A stretch of 64,000 bases of DNA. Origin: Secundilactobacillus collinoides DSM 20515 = JCM 1123. GTDB lineage: Bacteria > Bacillota > Bacilli > Lactobacillales > Lactobacillaceae. The notes beneath the pieces were generated by a model that was not told the DNA's origin, ran no database searches, and saw only the letters and a program-made list of their open reading frames with translations. Both the position numbers and the translations under genes were made by a program. Below are positions 50,653-58,637 of the stretch, one piece after another (position 1 is the stretch's first letter; each line of letters begins with the position of its first letter). The stretch covers positions 51,672 to 115,671 of the forward strand of contig NZ_AYYR01000009.1 of assembly GCF_001435975.1 (NCBI RefSeq), read 5' to 3'.

Positions 50653-51726
50653 ATGCAAACAGTATCCGTCACGTTACCAAACCAGTCATACGATGTGCTG
50701 ATTGATCGCGGACTGCTGGACAAGACAGGTAAATTAGTTGCCCAGCAGTGGTCACCTCGCAGAGTTGCGCTTGTCAGTGATGACAATGTCGCACCACTAT
50801 ACCAAGCGCGCGTTGCTAAAACGCTGGAACAGGCAGGGTTTGAAGTGCACTGCTACGACTTTCCAGCTGGCGAAGCGTCCAAATCACTGACCGTGCTGGC
50901 AGACCTGGCCCGAAAGATGGCCGCTGCCGCATTTAACCGCGATGATGGGGTGATTGCCCTGGGTGGCGGCGTAACCGGTGATCTAGCAGGTCTGTTGGCA
51001 GCGACATACATGCGCGGCATTCGTTTCATTCAGATCCCCACATCGTTACTGGCACAGGTCGATAGTTCCGTCGGTGGTAAGACCGCCGTGGACTTGGATA
51101 CGATTAAAAATATTATCGGTGCTTTTTACGAACCGGACCTTGTCATTATTGATCCGGACACGCTCCAAACATTGAAACAACGTGATTTAATCGAAGGCTA
51201 TGGCGAAATCGTCAAAACGGCAGCCTTGGAAGGTGGTGACTTTTGGAAACTGATTGAAACCATTGACTCGCCCGCTGACCTGCTGGCACATTCACCAGAG
51301 CTCAGCGCCCGCTCAATCGGGTATAAAGCGAAAGTCGTGATGGCGGATGAAACTGAAAGCGGCAGCCGGCAACTGCTGAACTTTGGTCACACGCTGGGTC
51401 ACGCTGTTGAAGCGCTGGCAGCCGGCGGGTTGCGCCACGGTGAAGCGGTCAGCATCGGCATGCTTGCCTTAATGCAAGTGTTTGAGGATGCTGGGCTGTC
51501 TGAAGCGGGCATCACCGCCGCGTTGAAGGATCGGTTGGCAGCTGTTAACCTGCCGACCACTTCGCCGCTTTTAAACTCACCACAGGTACTCGACAAGGTC
51601 AAAAACGATAAGAAAAATCGTCACGGCCATCTGAATCTGGTTTACCTAAAGGCCTTAGGCGAACCGGCAATCAAGTCGGTACCAACTGAAGAAATCGCAA
51701 CATTTTTACACTTACCTGAAGCATAA
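50653..51726 (+). CDS. aroB: 3-Dehydroquinate synthase (copy 1)
   Basis: This NAD- and metal-dependent enzyme converts DAHP to 3-dehydroquinate. ALGGGVTGDLAGLLAATYMRG near residue 97, TSLLAQVDSSVGGKTAVD near 133, EGYGEIVKT and LLNFGHTLGHAVE (metal histidines) are all present in 357 residues. It starts 1 nt after the DAHP synthase stop codon, so translation is coupled. A nearly parallel copy of this gene pair lies at 61097-63200. Confidence 0.96.
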   Translation: MQTVSVTLPNQSYDVLIDRGLLDKTGKLVAQQWSPRRVALVSDDNVAPLYQARVAKTLEQAGFEVHCYDFPAGEASKSLTVLADLARKMAAAAFNRDDGVIALGGGVTGDLAGLLAATYMRGIRFIQIPTSLLAQVDSSVGGKTAVDLDTIKNIIGAFYEPDLVIIDPDTLQTLKQRDLIEGYGEIVKTAALEGGDFWKLIETIDSPADLLAHSPELSARSIGYKAKVVMADETESGSRQLLNFGHTLGHAVEALAAGGLRHGEAVSIGMLALMQVFEDAGLSEAGITAALKDRLAAVNLPTTSPLLNSPQVLDKVKNDKKNRHGHLNLVYLKALGEPAIKSVPTEEIATFLHLPEA

Positions 51727-51804
51727 AATGTGTTTGGGAATGCACATTGTAAACAAAGATAGGCAGGGTAATGCGGTTCGAAAGACGCAAAATTGTAAAG
51801 TTTC

Positions 51805-51838
51805 AAAAAAGAAAGCATTGGGAAGTGCTTTCTTTTTT
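51805..51838 (+). terminator. Terminator of the aroE-DAHPS-aroB unit
   Basis: AAAAAAGAAAGCA pairs with TGCTTTCTTTTTT around TTGGGAAG. It separates the biosynthetic unit from the following permease gene. Confidence 0.85.
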
Positions 51839-51927
51839 GCTTAATAGCGAAACCGCTTTAATAACTGTTTTAATGCTGAATTAAAGCAAGACTGCGTTTC
51901 TGTATTGATTAACCGCATTAATAGTTC

Positions 51928-51956
51928 TTGACAATGGGACATATTTAAATTTAAAT
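51928..51956 (+). promoter_or_regulatory. Promoter of the first YdiN-like permease gene
   Basis: TTGACA (51928-51933)-N17-TTAAAT (51951-51956). An inverted repeat, GCTTTAAT (51855-51862) and ATTAAAGC (51880-51887), lies upstream and could bind a regulator. Confidence 0.7.
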
Positions 51957-52036
51957 AGTATTTAATTATGTTAATTGTTGAACATTTGTACTGACGGTTA
52001 CTCAATTCAAATCTGATCAAGGTACAGGTGAGAAAA

Positions 52037-53278
52037 ATGTCTCGAAAAGAACGATTGAAGACGACCTTCAGCTTATATTTTGACTACTTGATCCATGGGA
52101 TGGCCATTGTGATCTTAGCGCAAAATATGACAGCTTTAGGTACCCGATGGCACGTCGGGGATGCAGGCGTTTCCTATGTGATTTCATCACTGGGCATCGG
52201 CCGACTATTAGTTTTATATATAGCAGGGTACCTCTCTGACCGGTTTGGCCGGCGCTTGTTTGTCAAAATCGGGATTCTGACCTACATCTGTTTTTTCGTG
52301 GGCATCATTCTGTCACAAACGGTGGTGGAGGCGTACTTTTTCGGTATTTTGGCCGGAATGGCGAACTCTTTCCTCGATACCGGGACATATCCGGCACTGA
52401 TGGAGCTGTACCCAAACAAACAGGCAGCGGCCAACATTTTGATCAAGGCGTTTGCCTCGATTGGGGAGTTGATCCTACCAATCTTTGTCGCAACGCTGGA
52501 AGGCTTTAACCTCTGGTTTGGCTGGTCGTTTACCTTCTGTGCCGTTGCGATGGCAGTCAATTTTGTTTTTATGTGGCACCGCCAGTTCCCAGACATGGCA
52601 CAGGATGCTGCACCGGAACCGGAAATTGACACGAGTAAACGCGTGTTAGCAGAACCAGAAGACTCGAAAATGACTCCGCGTAAACTCTTACTAGGAATCG
52701 TATTAACAATTTTCGGCTACATCTCAATGGCCACTTTCTACTTGATCAGCCAGTGGTTGACACAGTACGGCGAACAGGTAGTTAAACTGGACATGGTTCA
52801 CGCGCGGATGCTGGTCAGCATCTATAGTGTCGGATCGATTTTGGGTGTTATCACAACAGTTATGCTTGTGGAACGGGTAATTAAACCGGTTTGGTTCATG
52901 GTCGGCGACACATTGCTTTCCTTTGTGACACTGTTACTGATGGCGATGTTCCCAGTCGGTTGGCTCATGTATATTGGTTCATTTATTATTGGCTGTTCGG
53001 CCGCCAGTGGGGTCATGCAGATCGGGCTGACCATTATGGGGAACGTCTTTCCTAAGTCTAAGGGTCGAATTACTGGGATTTACAATACCGCTGGCGCTAT
53101 TGCCTCGTTCTCGATTCCTGTGTTTACCGGAATTTTATCAAAGACGAGTGTCCACAGTATTATGTGGTTTGATGTGGGCATCGCGTTGGTCGGCATTCTT
53201 TGTGCTTTAGCTGTGATGGCCATTTTGCGTAAGAGGGATCCGAACGCTGAAAGCGCTACTGAAGAAGATTTGATCTAA
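52037..53278 (+). CDS. MFS permease, YdiN-like (copy 1)
   Basis: This is a 413-residue major facilitator with about 12 helices. LAQNMTALG near the N-terminus, GRLLVLYIAGYLSDRFGRRLFVKIG between helices 2 and 3, and ANSFLDTGTYPALMELYPN are also typical of Escherichia coli YdiN/YdiM, encoded beside ydiB-aroD. It is a paralogue of the permease at 55610. Its neighbours suggest an aromatic or alicyclic acid such as shikimate or quinate, as import or export. ATG 52037 is preferred over GTG 52028. It has its own promoter and terminator. Confidence 0.83.
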   Translation: MSRKERLKTTFSLYFDYLIHGMAIVILAQNMTALGTRWHVGDAGVSYVISSLGIGRLLVLYIAGYLSDRFGRRLFVKIGILTYICFFVGIILSQTVVEAYFFGILAGMANSFLDTGTYPALMELYPNKQAAANILIKAFASIGELILPIFVATLEGFNLWFGWSFTFCAVAMAVNFVFMWHRQFPDMAQDAAPEPEIDTSKRVLAEPEDSKMTPRKLLLGIVLTIFGYISMATFYLISQWLTQYGEQVVKLDMVHARMLVSIYSVGSILGVITTVMLVERVIKPVWFMVGDTLLSFVTLLLMAMFPVGWLMYIGSFIIGCSAASGVMQIGLTIMGNVFPKSKGRITGIYNTAGAIASFSIPVFTGILSKTSVHSIMWFDVGIALVGILCALAVMAILRKRDPNAESATEEDLI

Positions 53279-53282
53279 CAAT

Positions 53283-53321
53283 AAAAAAGATATCTGCTCG
53301 AATGAGCAGGTATCTTTTTTT
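53283..53321 (+). terminator. Terminator after the first YdiN-like permease gene
   Basis: AAAAAAGATATCTGCTC pairs with GAGCAGGTATCTTTTTT (one mismatch) around GAAT. It is strong and immediately follows the stop codon. Confidence 0.9.
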
Positions 53322-53452
53322 GTCGCTTAATCGTTACTCAGCAACCTTGAATGGCATGCATTTCATTCGAGATATGGAATTTTGTCAATCATAGATCGCC
53401 CACCAGTCAAATGCAGCATACAACGGACTTTCTTTAATAAGCATAGACAAAG

Positions 53453-54382
53453 CTATATCAACTGTTTTGCACTAGCAAACGTCTGCCGGCAGTAACTGCG
53501 CACAAAGTTATGGAATCGATGCACAGAAGGGGTCACAAAGTGGTTTTGCTTAGTAATCAGGTAAAGATCATGGTTCATGGTGTTGTCTTCGATTGGGCGC
53601 AGCAGGACACGGTCTTGGTTCAACAGGGGTAGGTTGGGCATAATTGCGATTCCGACGCCGTTGGCGACAAACCCGGCAATTGTGTAATCCTCTTCAATTT
53701 CGTACAACACGTTTGGTTTGATGCCGCTGGCAGCGATGATCTTATCGATCAACGGGCGTAACCCGCTGTTCTCGGAAAACATGATCATTGGATATTTTTC
53801 CAAGTCTTTGAAGTAGATTTTGTCTTTTTTTGCTAACGGATGATTAGTTGGAATAGCGACCCGAATGGCCTGCTTAACGATGGGAATAAATTGAAAAACA
53901 TTATCAGCCTCTTGTTCGTTGAAGAATTCTGCGTAGGATGCCAAAACAACATCGTACTTATCATCATAGAGATCCTGCAGGAGTTGCGGCGTGGTATTTT
54001 GTCCCAAATCGAAAGTGATTTTCTGATTTTCTTTTTCAGCCTTAAAGTGGGTCATCAGTTCTGGTACCAACCGTTGTCCCATTGTGTACGTAAAGCCCAG
54101 ACTAACATGTCCTTGATCCGGATTCGTTAGTTGGCGGACAATAGCATTTCCCTGAGATAAACTATCGAGACTGTTATCAATGTAAGAAAGATAGATCTTA
54201 CCGATTTGGGTCAGTTTGATGTTTCGGCCGTCAGGTTCAAATAACGGCACACCGACTTCAGCCTCCAGCTTTTTAATGGCGTAACTAAGTGACGGTTGTG
54301 AGATACCAAGGTTTTCAGCTGCCTTGGACATGTGTTGTGTTTTTGCTAATTCGCGGAAAAATTGTAGGTGACGTAAGTTCAT
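53453..54382 (-). CDS. LysR-family regulator of the ydiB operon
   Basis: This 309-residue LysR-type activator or repressor has an N-terminal HTH (MSKAAENLGISQPSLSYAIKKLE, residues about 18-40) and a C-terminal effector domain. It is divergent from the ydiB-ydiN-aroD-reductase operon, the classic arrangement in which the LysR protein controls the facing genes with a pathway intermediate as inducer. Shikimate, quinate or a dehydro form would be the obvious candidates. That is an inference. Confidence 0.92.
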   Translation of the reverse strand: MNLRHLQFFRELAKTQHMSKAAENLGISQPSLSYAIKKLEAEVGVPLFEPDGRNIKLTQIGKIYLSYIDNSLDSLSQGNAIVRQLTNPDQGHVSLGFTYTMGQRLVPELMTHFKAEKENQKITFDLGQNTTPQLLQDLYDDKYDVVLASYAEFFNEQEADNVFQFIPIVKQAIRVAIPTNHPLAKKDKIYFKDLEKYPMIMFSENSGLRPLIDKIIAASGIKPNVLYEIEEDYTIAGFVANGVGIAIMPNLPLLNQDRVLLRPIEDNTMNHDLYLITKQNHFVTPSVHRFHNFVRSYCRQTFASAKQLI

Positions 54383-54398
54383 AGTCTTAGCCTTCCTT

Positions 54399-54456
54399 GT
54401 GATTTATAGATACATTCTATCACTAAAATGAATTAGTATTATTTATTATGATAAAT
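54399..54456. promoter_or_regulatory. LysR-operon intergenic operator candidates
   Basis: GTGAT (54399-54403) and ATCAC (54419-54423) enclose TATAGA/TCTAT, forming a dyad. ATTTAT-TATG-ATAAAT (54441-54456) is a perfect inverted repeat with the spacing of a LysR T-N11-A type box. Both lie between the divergent starts. Confidence 0.5.
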
Positions 54457-54532
54457 GACCATGATAATATTGCAAGTGAATTGAGTAACAATTAATATTT
54501 TTTCTTACAAAATAAACTTAGGAGTGATTTTC

Positions 54533-55414
54533 ATGTCTTTGAATCAACTAGATGGACACACAATTTTAATCGGCTTAATGGCTTATCCTATTCGCCATTC
54601 CATGTCTCCTACAATGCATAACCATGCTTTCGAAAAACTGGGTTTAAACTACGCATACCTTGCTTTTGAAATCACAAATGATGGTTTGGAAGGTGCTGTA
54701 AACGCTATCAGAACACTGGACATGCGCGGCTCAAACATCTCTATGCCTAACAAGCAAAAGATTATTCCACTATTAGACAAGCTTGACCCAGCAACTGAAA
54801 TGATTGGCGCTGTTAACACAGTTGTTAATGATAACGGCGTTTTGACTGGTTACACTACCGATGGTATCGGCATGATCAAGTCATTAGATGATGAAGGTAT
54901 TGATATTCGCGGCAAGAAGATGACCATGGCTGGTGCCGGTGGCGCCGGAACTGCAATTGCTATCCAATGTGCCCTAGATGGTGTTAAAGAAATCTCACTC
55001 TTCAACCGTGATGATGAATTCTTTGCCCAAGCAAAGCGGAACGTTGATTTGATCAACGAAAAGACCGACTGCAAGGCCACCCTGCATAAGTTGGAAGATC
55101 AAGACGACTTCAAGGCTGAAATCGATAGTGCCTTCATCTACTGTGATGCTACCAGCGTTGGGATGAACCCATTGGAAGGCCAAACCTTAGTTAGTGACCC
55201 TTCATGGTTCCGTAAGGACTTAGTTGTCTTTGATACAGTTTACGCACCACGGACTACTAAGTTGATGGAAGTCGCTGAAGAAGCCGGTGTTGAACATGTC
55301 TTCAACGGTTTGGGCATGATGCTCGAACAGGGTGCCGCAGCCTTTAAGCTCTGGACTGGCAAGGAAATGCCTGTTGAATACATTCGCAACATTTTGTTTA
55401 ACGAAGATAAATAA
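54533..55414 (+). CDS. ydiB: Quinate/shikimate dehydrogenase, YdiB type
   Basis: This 293-residue enzyme closely resembles E. coli YdiB, which oxidises quinate or shikimate with NAD or NADP. RHSMSPTMHNHAFEKLGL, MRGSNISMPNKQ (catalytic Lys), TDGIGM (Asp), FNRDDEFF and LWTGKEMPVEYI all have direct counterparts in YdiB. TAGGAGTG sits 8 nt before ATG 54533, and an in-frame GTG at 54524 is rejected. Compared with the biosynthetic aroE copy at 48735 it is more YdiB-like and has a stronger codon bias. It opens an operon with permease, 3-dehydroquinase and flavin reductase, which favours a catabolic direction. Confidence 0.9.
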   Translation: MSLNQLDGHTILIGLMAYPIRHSMSPTMHNHAFEKLGLNYAYLAFEITNDGLEGAVNAIRTLDMRGSNISMPNKQKIIPLLDKLDPATEMIGAVNTVVNDNGVLTGYTTDGIGMIKSLDDEGIDIRGKKMTMAGAGGAGTAIAIQCALDGVKEISLFNRDDEFFAQAKRNVDLINEKTDCKATLHKLEDQDDFKAEIDSAFIYCDATSVGMNPLEGQTLVSDPSWFRKDLVVFDTVYAPRTTKLMEVAEEAGVEHVFNGLGMMLEQGAAAFKLWTGKEMPVEYIRNILFNEDK

Positions 55415-55468
55415 AAGAGTCTATGTAATCACGTTTCAAACTGATTAAAAACGATGATCCACTCATTG

Positions 55469-55506
55469 TGAAAGGGTATTTGCCAGAATTGAAGTGAGCC
55501 CTTTCA
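55469..55506 (+). promoter_or_regulatory. Intercistronic hairpin
   Basis: TGAAAGGG (55469-55476) pairs with CCCTTTCA (55499-55506) around 22 nt, without a T run. It lies in the 195-nt gap between ydiB and the permease gene and may be an mRNA-processing or stabilising structure. Confidence 0.4.
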
Positions 55507-55609
55507 ACGCGTTACGCCAATATCAAACGTCTGCAAGATTGATAGGCAGTAGCAGATCAAAGCATCATTCGTTTAACGTTGTCAGTAAATTGTTGAAGGG
55601 GTATTCATT

Positions 55610-56857
55610 ATGAAAAACAAGTATATGCCAACGGCGATCAGCCTGTACATGAACTACTTCGTTCATGGTATCGGGGTTATCGTGTTAGCACAAAACATGA
55701 CGTTCTTGGCAAAACAGTGGGGGACGAACGCAGCTGGCGTTTCAGTGGTGATTTCATCACTTGGGATTGGCCGTCTGATCGTGTTACTGGTCTCTGGGAT
55801 GCTGTCAGATAAATTTGGCCGGAAACCGTTCGTTGTCTTGGGGGCAACCACCTACCTGCTGTTCTTTGCCGGAATTCTGCTGAGCCATTCAATCGTGGTG
55901 GCCTACATCTTCGGGATCATCGCTGGGATGGCGAACTCGTTCCTTGATTCCGGGACTTATCCAGCACTGATGGAAATGTTCCCGAACGCTAAAGGGACGT
56001 CAAACGTCATCATTAAGGCGTTTATCTCAGCTGGTCAGTTCGCATTGCCACTGTTTGTCAGCTTCTTAGTTGCCAGCAACATTTGGTACGGCTGGTCATT
56101 CGTCATCTGTATCGCAATCTTACTATTGAACATCATCTTTATGGTGATCGCAGGTCGTTTTCCAGCCCCTAATGCTGATGCCAAGGCAGCTGCTGCAGCA
56201 AAGGCAAAAGAGGAAGAGGAAAGTGTTGCTGATGTGAAGAGTCCAGGCAACATTTGGTTCGATGGTGTTTTGTTCATCCTATATGGTTACATTTCTCAAG
56301 CAACGTTCTACCTGGTTAGTCAATGGCTGAGCCAGTACGGGGCATCGATTGCGAACATGGGTGATACCAGTTCGCGGGCCCTCGTGAGTTACTATAGTGT
56401 TGGATCCCTAGTTTGTGTCTTTGTGACCGCAGCCCTCGCGAAGAAGGCTGTTAAGGAAATTCAATTCCTTTCAATCTACACTGCTATCTCATTCATCGCA
56501 CTGCTGTTGATGTACCTGTTCCCAACCGCAATGGTCTGCTCGATCATGTCATTCGTCGTTGGCTTCTCAGCCGCCGGCGGGGTCATGCAATTGGCATTGA
56601 CCGTTATGTCATCCTTCTTCCCGAAAGGCAAGGGGACGATTACCGGGATCTTCTATACGGCTGGTTCAATCGCATCATTCACCATCCCGTTGTTTACTGG
56701 GATGATGTCCACCAACTTGGCAAATATCTGGTTGTTCGATATCATCATCGCAGCCCTCGGATTCATCGTGACAACAATCATTACTGTTCGTTATTACCAC
56801 TTATTTAAACATTCAGATTCTAAAACTAATGAAGAAGCACAGGAAGGAGCTGCTTAA
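55610..56857 (+). CDS. ydiN: MFS permease, YdiN-like (copy 2)
   Basis: This 415-residue permease resembles E. coli YdiN along its length: MNYFVHGIGVIVLAQNMT, SLGIGRLIVLLVSGMLSDKFGRK, ANSFLDSGTYPALMEMFPN, SYYSVGSLVCVFV and GFSAAGGVMQLALTVMSSFFPK. In E. coli ydiN is next to ydiB and aroD, and here the order is ydiB-ydiN-aroD. Uptake of quinate or shikimate is therefore likely, though not shown for YdiN itself. GAAGGGG precedes the start. It is highly codon-biased. Confidence 0.87.
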   Translation: MKNKYMPTAISLYMNYFVHGIGVIVLAQNMTFLAKQWGTNAAGVSVVISSLGIGRLIVLLVSGMLSDKFGRKPFVVLGATTYLLFFAGILLSHSIVVAYIFGIIAGMANSFLDSGTYPALMEMFPNAKGTSNVIIKAFISAGQFALPLFVSFLVASNIWYGWSFVICIAILLLNIIFMVIAGRFPAPNADAKAAAAAKAKEEEESVADVKSPGNIWFDGVLFILYGYISQATFYLVSQWLSQYGASIANMGDTSSRALVSYYSVGSLVCVFVTAALAKKAVKEIQFLSIYTAISFIALLLMYLFPTAMVCSIMSFVVGFSAAGGVMQLALTVMSSFFPKGKGTITGIFYTAGSIASFTIPLFTGMMSTNLANIWLFDIIIAALGFIVTTIITVRYYHLFKHSDSKTNEEAQEGAA

Positions 56858-56859
56858 TC

Positions 56860-57621
56860 TTGGCAAACCCAACAGTTAAAGTAGGTAACACCGTTCTTGG
56901 CAGTGGCCGGCCAAAGATTGCCGTGCCGATTACCGGTAAAACAGAAGAAGATATTCTCACCCAAGCAGCCGATATCAAGGCTGCCCAACCCGATGTGGTT
57001 GAATGGCGGATCGACTTCTTTGAAGGTGTGTTAGATGCAAGTGCCTTGGCCCAAACGGGTAAGAAACTGCACGATGCAATTGGTGATTTAGCCTTATTAA
57101 CCACCTTTCGGACAAACGGTGAGGGCGGCGAGCTCGTCTTAGACGATGCCGGCTACTTCCAAGTCTGCGAAAACGTCATTGCCGGTCAGTTTACTGACGC
57201 TTTGGACGTTGAACGTTACCACGAAGAATCAGCTGTTAAAGGGATTATTGAGAAAGCACATGCTCAAAAGGTTGTCATTATCATGAGCAATCATGACTTT
57301 GACAAGACTCCAGCGGAAGATGACATTGTTGGTCGTTTGACCAGCATGGTTGAATACGGCGCCGACGTTGCTAAAATGGCGGTTATGCCAAATTCAGTCC
57401 AGGATGTCATCACTCTCCTGAAGGCTACTCATAGAGCTAGTTTATCGTTATCCAAGCCAATTATCACAATGTCTATGGGTGACCTTGGTAAGGTTTCCCG
57501 GATGGCCGGTGAAGTCTTTGGCTCAAGTCTCAGTTTCGGTACCGTTGGTGCAGCATCAGCCCCTGGTCAAGTTGCATTGGACCACTTAAAGGTTGAACTT
57601 GAAGATCTCAAGTTAAGCTAA
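56860..57621 (+). CDS. aroD: 3-Dehydroquinate dehydratase, type I
   Basis: This enzyme reversibly dehydrates 3-dehydroquinate to 3-dehydroshikimate through a Schiff base. EWRIDFFEG gives the substrate Glu/Arg, SNHDF carries His145 and AKMAVMP carries Lys172, matching His143 and Lys170 of the enterobacterial enzyme. The start is TTG 56860, 2 nt after the permease stop, with AGGAAGGAG at 56841-56849. The 253-residue length is normal. In this operon it would link the quinate branch to the shikimate branch. Confidence 0.95.
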   Translation: MANPTVKVGNTVLGSGRPKIAVPITGKTEEDILTQAADIKAAQPDVVEWRIDFFEGVLDASALAQTGKKLHDAIGDLALLTTFRTNGEGGELVLDDAGYFQVCENVIAGQFTDALDVERYHEESAVKGIIEKAHAQKVVIIMSNHDFDKTPAEDDIVGRLTSMVEYGADVAKMAVMPNSVQDVITLLKATHRASLSLSKPIITMSMGDLGKVSRMAGEVFGSSLSFGTVGAASAPGQVALDHLKVELEDLKLS

Positions 57622-57672
57622 ACCAAGGTTTACCAAACTGAATAGTATCTACCTAAGGAGGTGATCAAACCC

Positions 57673-58637
57673 ATGCAGAATCATACCAGTCAAAAAAAGT
57701 ATGTGTCGCAGTTTTCAATGATGGGCACGATCATCTCTTTAACGTTATTTGAAAAAAATCAGGGCGCTGTCGAAAGCGTCTATGATTATTTAGCCCAAAT
57801 GGATCGCGTTTTCTCGGCGAACCGGGGTGATTCAGAGTTATCGCGGATTAATCAGGAAGCGGGCGATGCACCGGTAACAGTCAGTGACACCGCCTATGAA
57901 CTGATTCAGGACGCCATTCACTATATACGCGCAAGCATGCGGATAGTTTCAACGTTCTGATGGGGCCGCTGGTCAAGTTATGGAAAATCGGGTTTGGCGG
58001 CGATTCAGTGCCGGATAAGACCGAAATTGCCAAACGATTGGCGCTCATTAATTCAGCGGACGTGGTGCTCAATGCTAATGAGCATTCCGTCTACTTGGCA
58101 CAAGCGGGTATGGAACTCGACTTGGGCGCGATAGCTAAGGGCTACTTTGCTGATCACATTAGTCAGCAACTTAGAAATCAGGGCGTTACCAGTGCCATTA
58201 TCGACCTCGGCGGTAACGTTCAGATTCTAGGGGTCAATCCCATTACTACTGATGGTCGTTGGCAGATTGGCATTCAGGATCCACAACAGCAACGGGGACG
58301 GCCACGTATTCAGGTCCAAACCACTGCGAAAACGTTTGTCACTTCAGGTATCCGAGAACGCCATTTTGAAATTAATGGCCGGACTTACCACCACATATTG
58401 GATCCGCAGACCGGCTTTCCCGTTGCAAACGACGTGCAGCAGGTCACCATCATTACCGAGAATTCAGAACTTGCCGAAGTATTATCGACGGTCTGCTTCT
58501 TTAAGGGATGTGAACGTGGACTTGCATTGGCGGAAGGTCGGACGGGCGTCGAAGCAATTTTTATCGATCAAACCAATGCCATTCATCATACGAGCGGCTT
58601 AACAGTCATAGATAAAGGAGTGTTTTCATATGAGTAA
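57673..58637 (+). pseudogene. apbE: ApbE-type FMN transferase, interrupted by a frameshift
   Basis: ApbE proteins attach FMN covalently to SGAT threonines of FMN_bind domains. The 5' part (MMGTIISLTLF, FSANRGDSELSRINQEAG, then an ELIQDAI helix) and the 3' part (MGPLVKLWKIGFGGD, LDLGAIAKGYFAD, IIDLGGNVQILG, TSGIRERHFEINGRTYHHILDPQTG) together make one complete enzyme, but they lie in different frames. A single missing base near 57934-57938 would explain it: restoring one restores Ala-Ser-x-Ala-Asp-Ser-Phe-Asn-Val-Leu-Met-Gly-Pro. The first frame stops in TGATG, whose ATG (57960) opens the second, so re-initiation could make two pieces. The start ATG 57673 follows AAGGAGGTGATC (57655-57666), a full-length anti-SD match. 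Sequencing error cannot be excluded. Confidence 0.85.

Noticed and set aside
57925-57962. Programmed frameshifting in apbE
   Set aside because: No slippery heptamer or downstream pseudoknot was seen. One missing base explains the break more simply.
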